A DNA stretch of 44,436 nucleotides from Balneolales bacterium (lineage in GTDB: Bacteria > Bacteroidota > Rhodothermia > Balneolales > Natronogracilivirgulaceae), in assembly GCA_007132495.1 (NCBI GenBank), contig SLOL01000018.1, forward strand, positions 1 through 44,436, given 5' to 3'. Below are positions 17,141 through 26,011 of this stretch, piece by piece. Under the pieces are notes generated by a model. The model searched no databases and was not told the origin of the DNA. It was given only the letters and a program-made list of their open reading frames with translations. Position 1 is the first letter of the stretch. Each line of letters begins with the position of its first letter. A program made the translations under genes and the position numbers.

Positions 17141-18502
17141 TCAGGGCTGCAGATCCCGGATCTCCTTCAGACCGTCTTTGAGCTCATGGTTGACAAAGGT
17201 ATGGTCGGAAAGTGTACCAGCGAAGTAGTCTTCATACGCTTTCATATCGACAAACCCGTGGCCGCACATGTTGAAGAGAATCGTCTTTTCCCTGCCCTCC
17301 TTCTTGGCCTGTTCGGCTTCACGGATGACCTGTGCAACGGCGTGTGTCGCTTCCGGAGCGGCAATGATTCCTTCTGAGCGGGCAAAAGTGATGCCGGCTT
17401 CAAAGCATTCCAGCTGCTGGAGAGCCACAGCTTCGATGAGGTTGTCCTTCAGAAGCTGGCTGCATAGGACGCTGGCACCGTGGTAACGGAGTCCGCCTGC
17501 GTGGATGGCGGCCGGCCGGAAATTGTGCCCAAGCGTATACATCGGTAGCAGCGGGGTGTATCCGGCGGTATCACCGTGGTCATAGAGGAACTCCCCCTGG
17601 GTGAGTTTCGGGCAGGAGGCCGGTTCCACGGCAATGCAGCGGGTTTTTTTGTCATCCGTAATGTTTTTACCGATAAACGGAAATGAAATGCCGGCGAAGT
17701 TGGATCCGCCGCCCAGCGGGGCTATGATGATATCGGGATAATCCCCGGCGATTTCCATCTGCTTTTCCGCCTCCTGACCGATGACCGTCTGATGCAGCAG
17801 GACATGGTTGAGCACCGAGCCAAGCGCATATTTGTTGGTTTCATCCTGAACCGCCATTTCAATGGCCTCAGAAATCGCAATCCCGAGGCTTCCGGGCGAA
17901 TCGGGATCTTCAGCCAGGATATTGCGGCCGGCCTGGGTGCGGTCACTCGGTGACGGATAGACATCCGCTCCGAACGTATTCATCATGATTTTACGATACG
18001 GCTTCTGGTCGTAGCTGATCCGGACCATATACACCTCGCACTCCATCCCGAGTTGTGCACAGGCAAACGAGAGAGCCGTTCCCCACTGTCCGGCACCGGT
18101 TTCGGTGATGATCTTCTTGACCCCTTCCTGCTTGTTGTAATAGGCCTGTGCGACGGCGGTATTGGGTTTGTGCGAACCACTGGGACTTACCCCCTCATAT
18201 TTGTAGTAAATTTTTACCGGTGCATCAAGTGCTTTTTCCAGTCCGCGGGCACGATAAAGTGGTGAGGGACGCCAGATATTGTAGATATCCTGAACCTGAT
18301 CGGGAATTTCGATATACTTCTCAGCGGAGACTTCCTGCTGAATCAGCCCCATAGGAAAAATCGGAGACAGATCATCCGGTCCGGCCGGCTGTTTTGTCTT
18401 GGGATTAAGCGGTGGCAACGGTTTATTGGGCATATCGGCCACAATATTATACCAGTGAGTCGGCTTCTCCGATTCATTTAAAAATATTTTTCTTTGGCTC
18501 AT
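17141..18502 (-). CDS. Tryptophan synthase beta chain, TrpB2 type
   Basis: 453 residues, the length of the TrpB2 (TrpB-like) branch rather than the ~395 of TrpB1. PLP lysine K112 in GSHKPNTA, preceded by IYYKYEGVSPS; phosphate loop LGGGSNF; RPSPLYRARGLE. TrpB2 enzymes condense L-serine with indole and often act without TrpA. No trpA or other trp genes are in the window, which fits a stand-alone TrpB2 with indole-salvage or backup role (inference). Its N-terminal extension (NIVADMPNKPLPPLNPKT) is typical of the group. Confidence 0.93.
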   Translation of the reverse strand: MSQRKIFLNESEKPTHWYNIVADMPNKPLPPLNPKTKQPAGPDDLSPIFPMGLIQQEVSAEKYIEIPDQVQDIYNIWRPSPLYRARGLEKALDAPVKIYYKYEGVSPSGSHKPNTAVAQAYYNKQEGVKKIITETGAGQWGTALSFACAQLGMECEVYMVRISYDQKPYRKIMMNTFGADVYPSPSDRTQAGRNILAEDPDSPGSLGIAISEAIEMAVQDETNKYALGSVLNHVLLHQTVIGQEAEKQMEIAGDYPDIIIAPLGGGSNFAGISFPFIGKNITDDKKTRCIAVEPASCPKLTQGEFLYDHGDTAGYTPLLPMYTLGHNFRPAAIHAGGLRYHGASVLCSQLLKDNLIEAVALQQLECFEAGITFARSEGIIAAPEATHAVAQVIREAEQAKKEGREKTILFNMCGHGFVDMKAYEDYFAGTLSDHTFVNHELKDGLKEIRDLQP

Positions 18503-18898
18503 ACTATGATATCCGTTTGTTTAGATTCTGGTTCCCGGCAGGCCTGTACCGGCATCGTCAGACACTGCACCATGCGGAATAATCGGTTGGTCCGGGAAGA
18601 CGAATAGAGCAGGCATATCACGTATTGGTTAACGGGACTGCCTGCACTTACTCCATCCCGGGCAAGTCAGAATAAGATATAATTCAATAAATTTCCTGAT
18701 AAAATTATGCCAAAAATTATTCACTGCAACCCCGGTCTCTAAATGGTTACTGAATCATCCGATAATTTTTTTTATTTAACAGACTAAATACCCAAGACCG
18801 GACATGTGCCCGGTACTGGACATTTCATCTGCCCCTGTTTTATCACTATCATTCATACGTACGAACAACCAGCAATAATTCAAACCTCAGACTTTGCC
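18503..18898. other. Intergenic region between divergent trpB2 and ytoQ
   Basis: About 395 bp. It is AT-rich near 18670-18790 and should carry both promoters; no consensus promoter pair is convincing. It holds a degenerate copy of the leader repeat (18773-18828). The plus-strand frame open from 18806 runs into ytoQ but begins inside that repeat and is not family-like. Confidence 0.4.
18773..18828 (-). repeat. Degenerate copy of the structured leader repeat (R5)
   Basis: CCGGACATGTGCCCGGTACT followed by GGACATTTCATCTG (18798-18831 region) aligns without gaps to the 3' half of the other units (CCGGGCGGATGCCCGGTCAT followed by GTGCATTTCATCTG) with about eight differences in some 35 positions, and TATTTAA lies at the matching distance upstream. 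The left outer arm and the TGTGTG core are not kept. It lies 270 bp upstream of trpB2 on the minus strand, not against a start codon. Confidence 0.5.
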
Positions 18899-19351
18899 AT
18901 GAACTGGACCATTTACCTTGCAGGAGAGATTCATTCCGGTTGGAGAACCGATATCATTGAAACGATCAACCAGCGAAATATGCCTATTCTGTGTACCGGG
19001 CCGGTGATGGATCATGAGGCCAGCGACCGCTGTGGTGTGGCTATTCTGGGGGATGAAGAGTCACCGTTCTGGGTTGACCGCAAAGGGGCCGGCGTCAATT
19101 CCATCCGGACACGCAGGCTTATCAAACAGGCGGATGTGGTGGTTGTAAAATTCGGAGGCTCCTATAAACAGTGGAATTCCGCCTTTGATGCGGGTTATGC
19201 CGCAGCGCTGGGCAAATCCCTGATTACCGTCCACCCGGAAGAGTTTGACCATGCATTGAAAGAGGTCGACGAAGCTGCAAATGCGGTGGCGAGGGAACCT
19301 GAACAGGTAGTAAATATTCTGGAATACGTTATTTCCGGGAAGCTTCCATGA
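18899..19351 (+). CDS. ytoQ: YtoQ family protein
   Basis: 150 residues from the ATG at 18899: MNWTIYLAGEIHSGWRTDII followed by CTGPVMDHEASDRCG, FWVDRKGAGVNSIRTR and LIKQADVVVVKFGGSYKQWN. These match the YtoQ family, which resembles nucleoside 2-deoxyribosyltransferase-like folds (YLAGE / ADVVV... / DAGYAAALGK) but has no established activity. Start chosen because family members begin with this 'W.IYLAGEIH' strand. It converges with the YceI gene. Confidence 0.88.
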   Translation: MNWTIYLAGEIHSGWRTDIIETINQRNMPILCTGPVMDHEASDRCGVAILGDEESPFWVDRKGAGVNSIRTRRLIKQADVVVVKFGGSYKQWNSAFDAGYAAALGKSLITVHPEEFDHALKEVDEAANAVAREPEQVVNILEYVISGKLP

Positions 19352-19476
19352 ACCTGCTTGCAAATATCATGAACACGTCTTCGCATCCCCGGAGATGGTA
19401 AATAGTTTCAATGTATTACCGGTTCCAGCAATCCGGCCGGATTAACCGGACTTCAGGTCTGGCACGCAATCAATCA

Positions 19477-20109
19477 CTACTGCTCGACCAATGTAAAACT
19501 GTACTCGACCTGCATTTCGTTATCCGTAGTAAGGGCACCACGCATGAATGTTGGGGGCTCAATGTTAAATTGGGTAAATCTGAGATCCATGCTTCCCGAA
19601 ACATGATACGTACCATCATCTTGCAGTGTCACGTCCACATCATGCATAAAACGGTGGTCATTGCCGGCTGCAGTGGCCACGCCATACACACGAAACGTAA
19701 GATTACCTGAATCAACAGACCCGGTCACCCTGTCTACACGTCCCAACCGATATCGGAGCTCGGGGTGCTCATCGGTTTCAAGGTTATCATGCATAGCCGA
19801 ATTCATAGCGGAAATCCCGGAATCGAGAGACTCGTTGGCTATCCGAAGTGAAATTTCTTCAAACCACTGGTCCGGATCATCACCGCCTCCAAAAAAAGCC
19901 GGGCCGAAAACAACGGTTCCAGTCATTTCATCGGATTCAATTTCCCAATCTCTCACATTCGAAGTACCGATGATTGTAAAAGAGACCTCCGTTATTTCAA
20001 AAGATTGCTTCTTATCCGCTGTATTGAGTCCCAATCCCGGCTGAACATGGACGAGAGAAATCACCAAAATGGCGGAAAGCAATGCGTAAGCTGTTTTTTT
20101 ATTATACAC
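19477..20109 (-). CDS. YceI-like periplasmic protein
   Basis: 210 residues. Residues 1-27 are a signal peptide (MYNKKTAYALLSAILVISLV...). The rest is a YceI-type lipocalin-like barrel: SFTIIGTSNVRDWEIESDEM, MNSAMHDNLETDEHPELRYR, and the end FTQFNIEPPTFMRGALTT. The 'F...F..S...D..K....G' architecture and 'P.F' ending suggest binding of an isoprenoid or amphiphile in the periplasm, as in other YceI proteins. It has its own terminator-flanked position between ytoQ (convergent) and the Gfo/Idh gene. Confidence 0.85.
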   Translation of the reverse strand: MYNKKTAYALLSAILVISLVHVQPGLGLNTADKKQSFEITEVSFTIIGTSNVRDWEIESDEMTGTVVFGPAFFGGGDDPDQWFEEISLRIANESLDSGISAMNSAMHDNLETDEHPELRYRLGRVDRVTGSVDSGNLTFRVYGVATAAGNDHRFMHDVDVTLQDDGTYHVSGSMDLRFTQFNIEPPTFMRGALTTDNEMQVEYSFTLVEQ

Positions 20110-20154
20110 GATGTATCAGATTTGGTTAATGGAAACAGAGCCTATATACGAAAC

Positions 20155-20192
20155 AAAACAGCATCACCGGGTCGTTCCGGTGATGCTGTTTT
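20155..20192. terminator. Strong bidirectional terminator
   Basis: Perfect 16-bp inverted repeat AAAACAGCATCACCGG-GTCGTT-CCGGTGATGCTGTTTT with A-run on the left and T-run on the right, so it works on either strand. It lies 46 bp past the stop of the Gfo/Idh gene (minus strand) and just upstream of the YceI gene, so it ends the oxidoreductase transcript. Confidence 0.9.
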
Positions 20193-20237
20193 CGTGATAT
20201 TATCTATTGCTTTCAGGCATGTTCAGAAAGCATCTGA

Positions 20238-21734
20238 TCAGGCCGGCATATCGGGCAGATCCCATCCGCGGCGATATTCGGTTCTGACGAGCCCTTCGGC
20301 GAACTGCCGTGCATTGATCGGATCGGTCATATCCCGTTCAAAGATGGGGTGTCCACCTTCAATACGGAAGCCGTCTCTTTCAATGATACGGATCTCTTCG
20401 TTATCTCCGATATTGGTGAACCGCATGTTCTGTCCATCCCACTCAAGCTCTTTTTGCAGCTCTTGCAGGCGAACGGCCAGTACACCCATAACGACCATTT
20501 CGTTGAACGGTCCGGCGACGTCGAAAGAGGACTTGCACTCGGTACGTGTTTCCGGGCTCTCCTTGCAGGCACGGACCCAATCCATATAGTGATCGGTTTC
20601 CACCCGCCGTTCGGTCTGCGGCACAGAAGGCTCGTTACCGGAAAGCAACCAGGGATCAGCACCATAGCAACCGGCAACCAGGGTATCTTTAGTGCCATAG
20701 AAAAGAATGGCGCCACCCCTGTGATTCATATCACGGCCGGGAGGCCATCCTTCGGGCTTGAGCGGCTCAATACCACCATCATACCAGTCAACTTTGACTT
20801 CAGGGAGGTTACCCAGTCTTTCGCTGTAACGCTCCGGATAGGTCAGCTGAACTTTCTGAGCGGTTGGAGCCGAGTCCTTCAGCAACATGGTTGAACTGCC
20901 CTGTACCTTGGTCGGATATCCGAGATCGAGCCCTTTGAATACCGGATCCAGAATATGGCAGGCCATATCGCCCAGTGCGCCGGTGCCGAAATCCCACCAT
21001 CCACGGAAATTCCATGGAGTGTAAATTTCATTATATGGACGCATCGGAGCCGGACCAATAAACAGATCCCAGTCCATCGTTTCAGGAACCGCTTGCACCT
21101 CTTGCGGTGTGTTGAGTCCCTGAGGCCAGATCGGTCGATCCGTAAACGATTCCACATGGGTGACTTCCCCAATAACATCGTTGGCGATCCATTCCATCAT
21201 CAGATTGGTTCCTTCATCGGAAGCACCCTGATTTCCCATCTGGGTAGCCACCTGATACCGCTCGGCCAGTTTTGTCAACAACCGGGATTCATATACGGTA
21301 TGCGTCAGGGGTTTCTCCACATAGACATGTTTGCCCATGGTGATGGCATGAGCAGCCACAGCGGCGTGTGTATGGTCGGAAGTCGCGACCACAACGGCAT
21401 CGATATCATCCCCCATTTCATCATACATTTTCCGCCAATCCCAATACCTTTTGGCATTCGAAAAGTGCTCAAAACAATCTCTGGAATAGCGCCAGTCCAC
21501 ATCACACAACGCTACGATGTTCTCGCTCTCCATGGCCCGGAGAACCGGAAAACCGCGACCGCCAACACCGACGCCGGCTATGTTCAGCCGGTCACTGGGA
21601 GCCCGATGGCCGAGGCCACTGACGACATAACTGGGCAGTATGGTAAAACCTGCGGCCGCAAAAGCGCTTTTCCCAAGAAAATCCCGTCGGGAGATTCCGT
21701 TATTTTGTTCTTTTTGATCCATATTATTCTTCAT
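20238..21734 (-). CDS. Gfo/Idh/MocA-family oxidoreductase with Tat signal
   Basis: 498 residues. The N-terminus has a twin-arginine export motif SRRDFLGKSAFAAAGFTIL (about residues 14-32), so the protein is likely folded in the cytoplasm and exported to the periplasm. Then a Rossmann NAD(P) domain: IAGVGVGGRGFPVLRAM, ALCDVDW, VVVATSDHTHAAVA and the EKPLTHT motif (EKP, catalytic Lys) of Gfo/Idh/MocA proteins. The C-terminal half (PWNFRGWWDFGTGALGDMACH with ILDPVF) is typical of a large Bacteroidota/Planctomycetota subgroup linked to sugar or glycoside oxidation; substrate unknown. Stands alone, followed by a strong terminator. Confidence 0.92.
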   Translation of the reverse strand: MKNNMDQKEQNNGISRRDFLGKSAFAAAGFTILPSYVVSGLGHRAPSDRLNIAGVGVGGRGFPVLRAMESENIVALCDVDWRYSRDCFEHFSNAKRYWDWRKMYDEMGDDIDAVVVATSDHTHAAVAAHAITMGKHVYVEKPLTHTVYESRLLTKLAERYQVATQMGNQGASDEGTNLMMEWIANDVIGEVTHVESFTDRPIWPQGLNTPQEVQAVPETMDWDLFIGPAPMRPYNEIYTPWNFRGWWDFGTGALGDMACHILDPVFKGLDLGYPTKVQGSSTMLLKDSAPTAQKVQLTYPERYSERLGNLPEVKVDWYDGGIEPLKPEGWPPGRDMNHRGGAILFYGTKDTLVAGCYGADPWLLSGNEPSVPQTERRVETDHYMDWVRACKESPETRTECKSSFDVAGPFNEMVVMGVLAVRLQELQKELEWDGQNMRFTNIGDNEEIRIIERDGFRIEGGHPIFERDMTDPINARQFAEGLVRTEYRRGWDLPDMPA

Positions 21735-21980
21735 TTAATCCGAAGTTTAAGTGACTGATTCTACAATAGTAACAATATTAATTAATAAACTTTTGGTATT
21801 ACATAACCGTTCATCTTTGGGAATCTAACGATAAAAAAAGCCGTTTGCAATGAATGTCACGGTTTCTGCGATGTTTACAGGGTTATTTTACAATTTATAA
21901 CCTGTCGTCCGGTTGTTCAGACAGGTACCATGCCTCCCAAATTTCATTCTTTTTTTTCCTGTATTCAGCGTTACTTTCAT
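21735..21980. other. AT-rich upstream region of the Gfo/Idh gene
   Basis: About 245 bp between the Gfo/Idh start and the triple repeat array. No coding frame. TACTATTG on the minus strand (near 21766) is a poor match to TAnnTTTG. With the array and 22277-22381 it makes up a divergent promoter region of about 650 bp shared with kbl. Confidence 0.4.
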
Positions 21981-22276
21981 ATGTTTATAATTTTAGAACC
22001 TGTCGTCATATGTAATGCCCATGTCGATTATAATCATGCTTCTGTGTGGCGGATAGCCGCCATGGGCATTTCATGTGTTTAAATTATATGTATCACAATG
22101 TCACATGTAATGACATGACCGTATTTAATCATACGAATGTGTGTCCGGGCGGATGCCCGGTCATGTGCATTTCATCTGTTTATAAATTTACGACCATAAG
22201 GTCACATGTAATGCCATGACCGTATTTAATCATACGCATGTGTGTCGAGGCGTCGGCCCGGTCATGGGCATTTCAT
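21981..22276 (-). repeat. Tandem array of three structured leader repeats (R3a-R3c)
   Basis: Units end at successive TTTCAT boundaries: 21981-22074 (94 bp), 22075-22175 (101 bp), 22176-22276 (101 bp). All have (T)AATCATrC...TGTGTG. R3a has outer stem AATGCCCATG / CATGGGCATT and inner GGCGG-ATAG-CCGCC. R3b has AATGACATGACCG / CGGTCATGTGCATT and CCGGGC-GGAT-GCCCGG. R3c has AATGCCATGACCG / CGGTCATGGGCATT with a weakened inner stem. Arms change together between units. Between units lie CGACCATAAGGTC (a small hairpin) or a ATGTATCACAATGTCAC spacer. The array is 240-540 bp upstream of the Gfo/Idh start in the orientation used by the other copies, and 105 bp upstream of kbl in the opposite orientation. 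Confidence 0.9.
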
Positions 22277-22381
22277 AACGGTTTTTTTATTTTACGGTTT
22301 CACAGTACATTTTCCAGGAGTACCATCGCTTCAAACATATTCATCGACGTATCCAAACTCGCCACATAACTCCTTCAGCTT

Positions 22382-23569
22382 ATGTACCGGAATCTGAAAG
22401 AAGATCTTCAAACCGAACTCTCATCCATCAGAGATGACGGTCTCTATAAATCTGAACGAATTATTACTTCGCCGCAGGGTGCCGTTATTGGCACCGACGA
22501 CGGTAAAAAGGTTATCAATTTTTGTGCCAACAACTACCTCGGTCTTTCGTCGCATCCCCGGATCATGGAAGCGGCCAAACGAACTATGAACCGTTACGGG
22601 TACGGCATGTCATCGGTTCGGTTCATATGCGGAACACAGACCATCCACCGTGAACTTGAAGAGAAAATCGCTGAATTTGTAGGGACGGATGATGCCATCC
22701 TCTATGCGGCCGCATTTGATGCCAACGGCGGTGTTTTTGAACCGCTGTTCGGTCCCGAAGATGCCATAATTTCCGACCAGCTCAATCATGCTTCCATCAT
22801 AGACGGGGTCCGGCTCACCAAATCGCGCCGCATGGTCTACAAACATAACGATATGGCCGACCTGGAGGAGAAACTCAAGGAGGCTTCCGACGCCCGCCAC
22901 CGGATCATTGCCACCGACGGGGTCTTTTCCATGGACGGAACCATTGCGCAACTTGATGCCATTTGCGATCTCGCCGACCGTTACGACGCTTTGGTGATGT
23001 CCGATGAATGCCATGCAACCGGTTTTGTCGGGAAATCGGGACGCGGCGTACATGAATACCGCGAAGTGATGGACCGGGTTGACATTATAACCGGTACCTT
23101 TGGAAAAGCACTGGGTGGCGCCTCAGGCGGATTCACGGCCGCACACCAGGAGATCGTTGATCTGCTTCGCCAACGATCCCGCCCCTATCTCTTTTCCAAC
23201 TCCCTGGCCCCCGCTATCGCCGGAGCATCCATCGAGGCCCTGGAGTTAATCGCAACGGACAGCGAACTCCGGAATCGTCTGGAAAAGAATACACGGTACT
23301 TCCGTTCCGAGATGACCGAAGCGGGATTTGATATCAAGTCAGGTGAACACCCCATCGTTCCCATTATGCTGTACGACGCCAATGTAGCCCAGCAGTTTGC
23401 TTCCGACCTGCTTGATGAAGGAATTTATGTTACCGGCTTTTACTATCCGGTAGTACCCAAAGGTCAGGCGCGCATACGAGTGCAGCTTTCCGCCGTCCAT
23501 GAACAAGAGCATCTGGACCAAGCCATAAACGCATTCCGGAAGATTGGAAAAAGGGTTGGAATAATGTAA
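22382..23569 (+). CDS. kbl: Glycine C-acetyltransferase (2-amino-3-ketobutyrate CoA ligase)
   Basis: 395 residues, the family length. Alpha-oxoamine synthase signatures: [15 protein letters not shown] near residue 41, [12 protein letters not shown], the PLP-binding [15 protein letters not shown] and the Schiff-base lysine in [13 protein letters not shown] (about K241). It cleaves 2-amino-3-ketobutyrate with CoA to glycine and acetyl-CoA. A threonine dehydrogenase gene follows 85 bp downstream, so the pair forms the two-step threonine-to-glycine route; this context favours KBL over the related serine palmitoyl- or 7-keto-8-aminopelargonate synthases. No Shine-Dalgarno motif at the start. Confidence 0.94.
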   Translation: MYRNLKEDLQTELSSIRDDGLYKSERIITSPQGAVIGTDDGKKVINFCANNYLGLSSHPRIMEAAKRTMNRYGYGMSSVRFICGTQTIHRELEEKIAEFVGTDDAILYAAAFDANGGVFEPLFGPEDAIISDQLNHASIIDGVRLTKSRRMVYKHNDMADLEEKLKEASDARHRIIATDGVFSMDGTIAQLDAICDLADRYDALVMSDECHATGFVGKSGRGVHEYREVMDRVDIITGTFGKALGGASGGFTAAHQEIVDLLRQRSRPYLFSNSLAPAIAGASIEALELIATDSELRNRLEKNTRYFRSEMTEAGFDIKSGEHPIVPIMLYDANVAQQFASDLLDEGIYVTGFYYPVVPKGQARIRVQLSAVHEQEHLDQAINAFRKIGKRVGIM

Positions 23570-23654
23570 CATGGAACGATCAACAAGTTACAAACGGATT
23601 CAAACATATTTCATATGTCCATACAAAAAATAAACATATGATATCGGAGCATTA

Positions 23655-24638
23655 ATGAGAACGGGAACCGGTATAAATACAGAACAGAAAAACATCCTGG
23701 TTACGGGTGCATCAGGTCAACTTGGGTATGAACTCACGAGCCGGTTGCGGCAACGCCATGGAGGGGATCATGTCATTGCCACCGATATCCGGGAAAATCA
23801 CTCACTGGCTGATTCGGGTCCGTTTGAGTATCTGGACGTTCTTGACCGGAAACAGCTCGAAGATATCATAGAAAAACATGACATCGGGGAGATTTATCAT
23901 TTGGCAGCCATCCTGTCGGCGAGAGGCGAAAGGGAGATTGAGGCAACATGGAAGCTGAATACTGATGGACTGTTGAATGTGCTCAACCAGGCACGGATAA
24001 AAGAGATAAAACGGATCTTCTGGCCCAGCTCCATCGCGGTGTTCGGACCGGATGCTCCGCGCGAACAGACTCCGCAAAACACACCGCTTAACCCGAATAC
24101 CGTCTATGGCATCAGCAAAGTTGCCGGCGAGCAGTGGTGCGCCTACTACCACCGGCGCTTTGGCGTGGATGTCCGCAGTGTCCGTTATCCCGGTCTGATC
24201 GGGTATAAATCCGAACCCGGTGGCGGAACTACCGACTATGCCGTTGACATGTTACGTACCGCAATAAATGGCCAAACATTTGTATGTCCGGTCGGCCGCA
24301 ATACCCGGCTTCCCATGATGTACATGGAGGATGCTGTGAAGGCTTCCATCGCCATCATGGAGGCCGATCCGAATCACATTCGCATACGCACCAGCTACAA
24401 CCTTGCGAGCATAAGCTTTGCGCCGCATGAACTGGCCCGGGTAATTCAGCAGTATACCGGATTCCGAAACGTGGACTATGCCCCTGACGAGCGCGACGCT
24501 ATTGCTGCAAGCTGGCCTGACAGTATCGATGATCATGAGGCACAAAGAGATTGGGGTTGGAATCCCGACTATGATATCAAGGAGATGGTTCAGACTATTC
24601 ACCAGGCGGTCACTGCCGCCGATGTGCCGGATAAGTAG
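23655..24638 (+). CDS. L-threonine 3-dehydrogenase, SDR type
   Basis: 327 residues. Extended short-chain dehydrogenase: NAD motif TGASGQLGYEL near the N-terminus, AAILSARGE, catalytic YGISK (YxxxK), RYPGLIGYKSEPGGGTTDYA and RTSYNLASISFAP near the C-terminus. The GGGTTDYA, LPMMYMEDA and SWPDSIDD blocks are typical of the SDR-type threonine dehydrogenases, not of UDP-galactose epimerases. Oxidises L-threonine to 2-amino-3-ketobutyrate, the substrate of the kbl product encoded just upstream. A GGAG 6 nt before the ATG may act as a ribosome-binding site. Confidence 0.93.
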   Translation: MRTGTGINTEQKNILVTGASGQLGYELTSRLRQRHGGDHVIATDIRENHSLADSGPFEYLDVLDRKQLEDIIEKHDIGEIYHLAAILSARGEREIEATWKLNTDGLLNVLNQARIKEIKRIFWPSSIAVFGPDAPREQTPQNTPLNPNTVYGISKVAGEQWCAYYHRRFGVDVRSVRYPGLIGYKSEPGGGTTDYAVDMLRTAINGQTFVCPVGRNTRLPMMYMEDAVKASIAIMEADPNHIRIRTSYNLASISFAPHELARVIQQYTGFRNVDYAPDERDAIAASWPDSIDDHEAQRDWGWNPDYDIKEMVQTIHQAVTAADVPDK

Positions 24639-24641
24639 GCT

Positions 24642-24664
24642 GATGAAATTTCGCTTTTTCATCA
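24642..24664 (+). terminator. Weak hairpin after the threonine dehydrogenase gene
   Basis: GATGAAA-TTTCGCTT-TTTCATC, a 7-bp stem starting just past the stop codon of tdh. No T-run of note follows, so termination is doubtful; it may stabilise the 3' end. Confidence 0.3.
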
Positions 24665-24813
24665 TGATAAATTGGTTACATTACGTGAAGGAGGATTGTA
24701 CAAATTGCATAGATGGGTTGTGTACATTGAGTTTGTGCTCTATCCGTATTTAAAGCAGTGGGGTCAGTGAAATTCGGGTTATACACTCAGGCCGGGGTCC
24801 TGTCAAAAGAAAG

Positions 24814-25815
24814 ATGACCATGAACGTTTCCCGTATATCAGGTGTGGGGCACTACCTGCCCGAACGTGAGGTTTCGAATCAGGAACTGGAAAAGAAGCTG
24901 GATGTCAGCAGTGACTGGATTGTCAAACTCACCGGTGTACAAACACGCCGCTGGGTCAGGAAAGGCGAAACGCTGAACCAAATGGCTGTCGGGGCCAGCA
25001 AAAAAGCGCTTGATCAAGCCGGCATATCGGCCAATGAAATCGATATGATCATTTATTCGACACTTGGCTCGGATCATCAATTCCCGGGCAGCGGCTGTTA
25101 TCTACAGAAGGAGCTGGATATTCCCGGTATTCCGGCATTGGATATCCGCAATGTCTGCAGCGGGTTTATCTACGGTTTGTCCATCGCCGACCAATATATC
25201 AAGACCGGCATGTGCAGACATGTTCTATTGGTTGGCGCCGAACTGCAAAGCACTTCTCTTGATCTGACTCCCCGGGGCCGGAACGTGTCGGTACTGTTCG
25301 GTGACGGTGCCGGTGCCGCTGTCATCAGCCAGTCAAATGAAAAAGAGCGGCGAATCCTGAATACCCAGATCTATTCCGATGGCCACTATGCCGACAAGCT
25401 TTGGGCGGATGCTCCCTCTCCGAATGACCATCCCCGCCTGACCAAAGCGTTACTCGACACCGATCGGATCTATCCCTATATGGACGGGCGTGCCGTATTC
25501 AAGCATGCGGTTCACCGCTTCCCCGAGGTTATCGAAGAAGCCGTCAGGAAAGCGGGGATGGAGATCAGCAATCTGGATCTGATCATTCCCCATCAGGCCA
25601 ATCTCAGAATTACCGAGATGATCGTCCGTAAACTCGGCATCGACAGCGATAAGGTTTACAGCAATATTGAGCATTACGGCAACACCACATCCGCTTCGAT
25701 ACCGGTCGCACTCAGCGAAGCTGTACAGAAGGGAGTCATCGCCGACCATGCTCTAATCTGCCTTGCCGCATTCGGCGCCGGATTTTCATGGGGATCGGCG
25801 TTGATCCGGTGGTAA
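24814..25815 (+). CDS. 3-oxoacyl-ACP synthase III (FabH-like)
   Basis: 333 residues. Thiolase-fold KAS III with the catalytic triad visible: Cys115 in IRNVCSGFIYG, His260 in IIPHQANLRI and Asn290 in EHYGNTTSASIP. GDGAGAAV and the end GAGFSWGSALIRW are also family marks. KAS III starts fatty-acid chains by condensing acyl-CoA with malonyl-ACP; many Bacteroidota have several paralogues, some for branched or special acyl chains, so this may not be the housekeeping FabH. It lies 175 bp after tdh and is convergent with the RND gene at 26012. Confidence 0.9.
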   Translation: MTMNVSRISGVGHYLPEREVSNQELEKKLDVSSDWIVKLTGVQTRRWVRKGETLNQMAVGASKKALDQAGISANEIDMIIYSTLGSDHQFPGSGCYLQKELDIPGIPALDIRNVCSGFIYGLSIADQYIKTGMCRHVLLVGAELQSTSLDLTPRGRNVSVLFGDGAGAAVISQSNEKERRILNTQIYSDGHYADKLWADAPSPNDHPRLTKALLDTDRIYPYMDGRAVFKHAVHRFPEVIEEAVRKAGMEISNLDLIIPHQANLRITEMIVRKLGIDSDKVYSNIEHYGNTTSASIPVALSEAVQKGVIADHALICLAAFGAGFSWGSALIRW

Positions 25816-26011
25816 CGATCTTTTCCGGATGCATCAAACCGATTTCCCTGATGTGCCTGGAGAGTGAATGCGATCTGTGCCGTGGCCACCGGGATTGCGA
25901 TCCGTGGCATCGCTACCGGCAGACACATGCCGTAACGGACCTTCGCTGATTATCACGCATTCGATCACCGCTTATGCTTCTGTATCATTGCACGAACACA
26001 TAAAAACGGAC

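Noticed and set aside
21981-22276. Leader-repeat units as integron attC sites, given the IntI gene at the window end
   Set aside because: The arms lack the RYYYAAC/GTTRRRY ends of attC, the units sit next to core metabolic genes and not between cassettes, and their unpaired core is conserved in sequence, unlike attC.
21981-22276. Tandem units as a CRISPR array
   Set aside because: The repeated part is long and variable, the spacers are near-identical pieces of the same unit, and no cas genes are nearby.
25816-26011. Short repeat-like frame between fabH and the RND gene (GCGATC-containing near-repeats)
   Set aside because: Only loosely similar pieces; explained by chance in GC-rich sequence and not a clear repeat or terminator.
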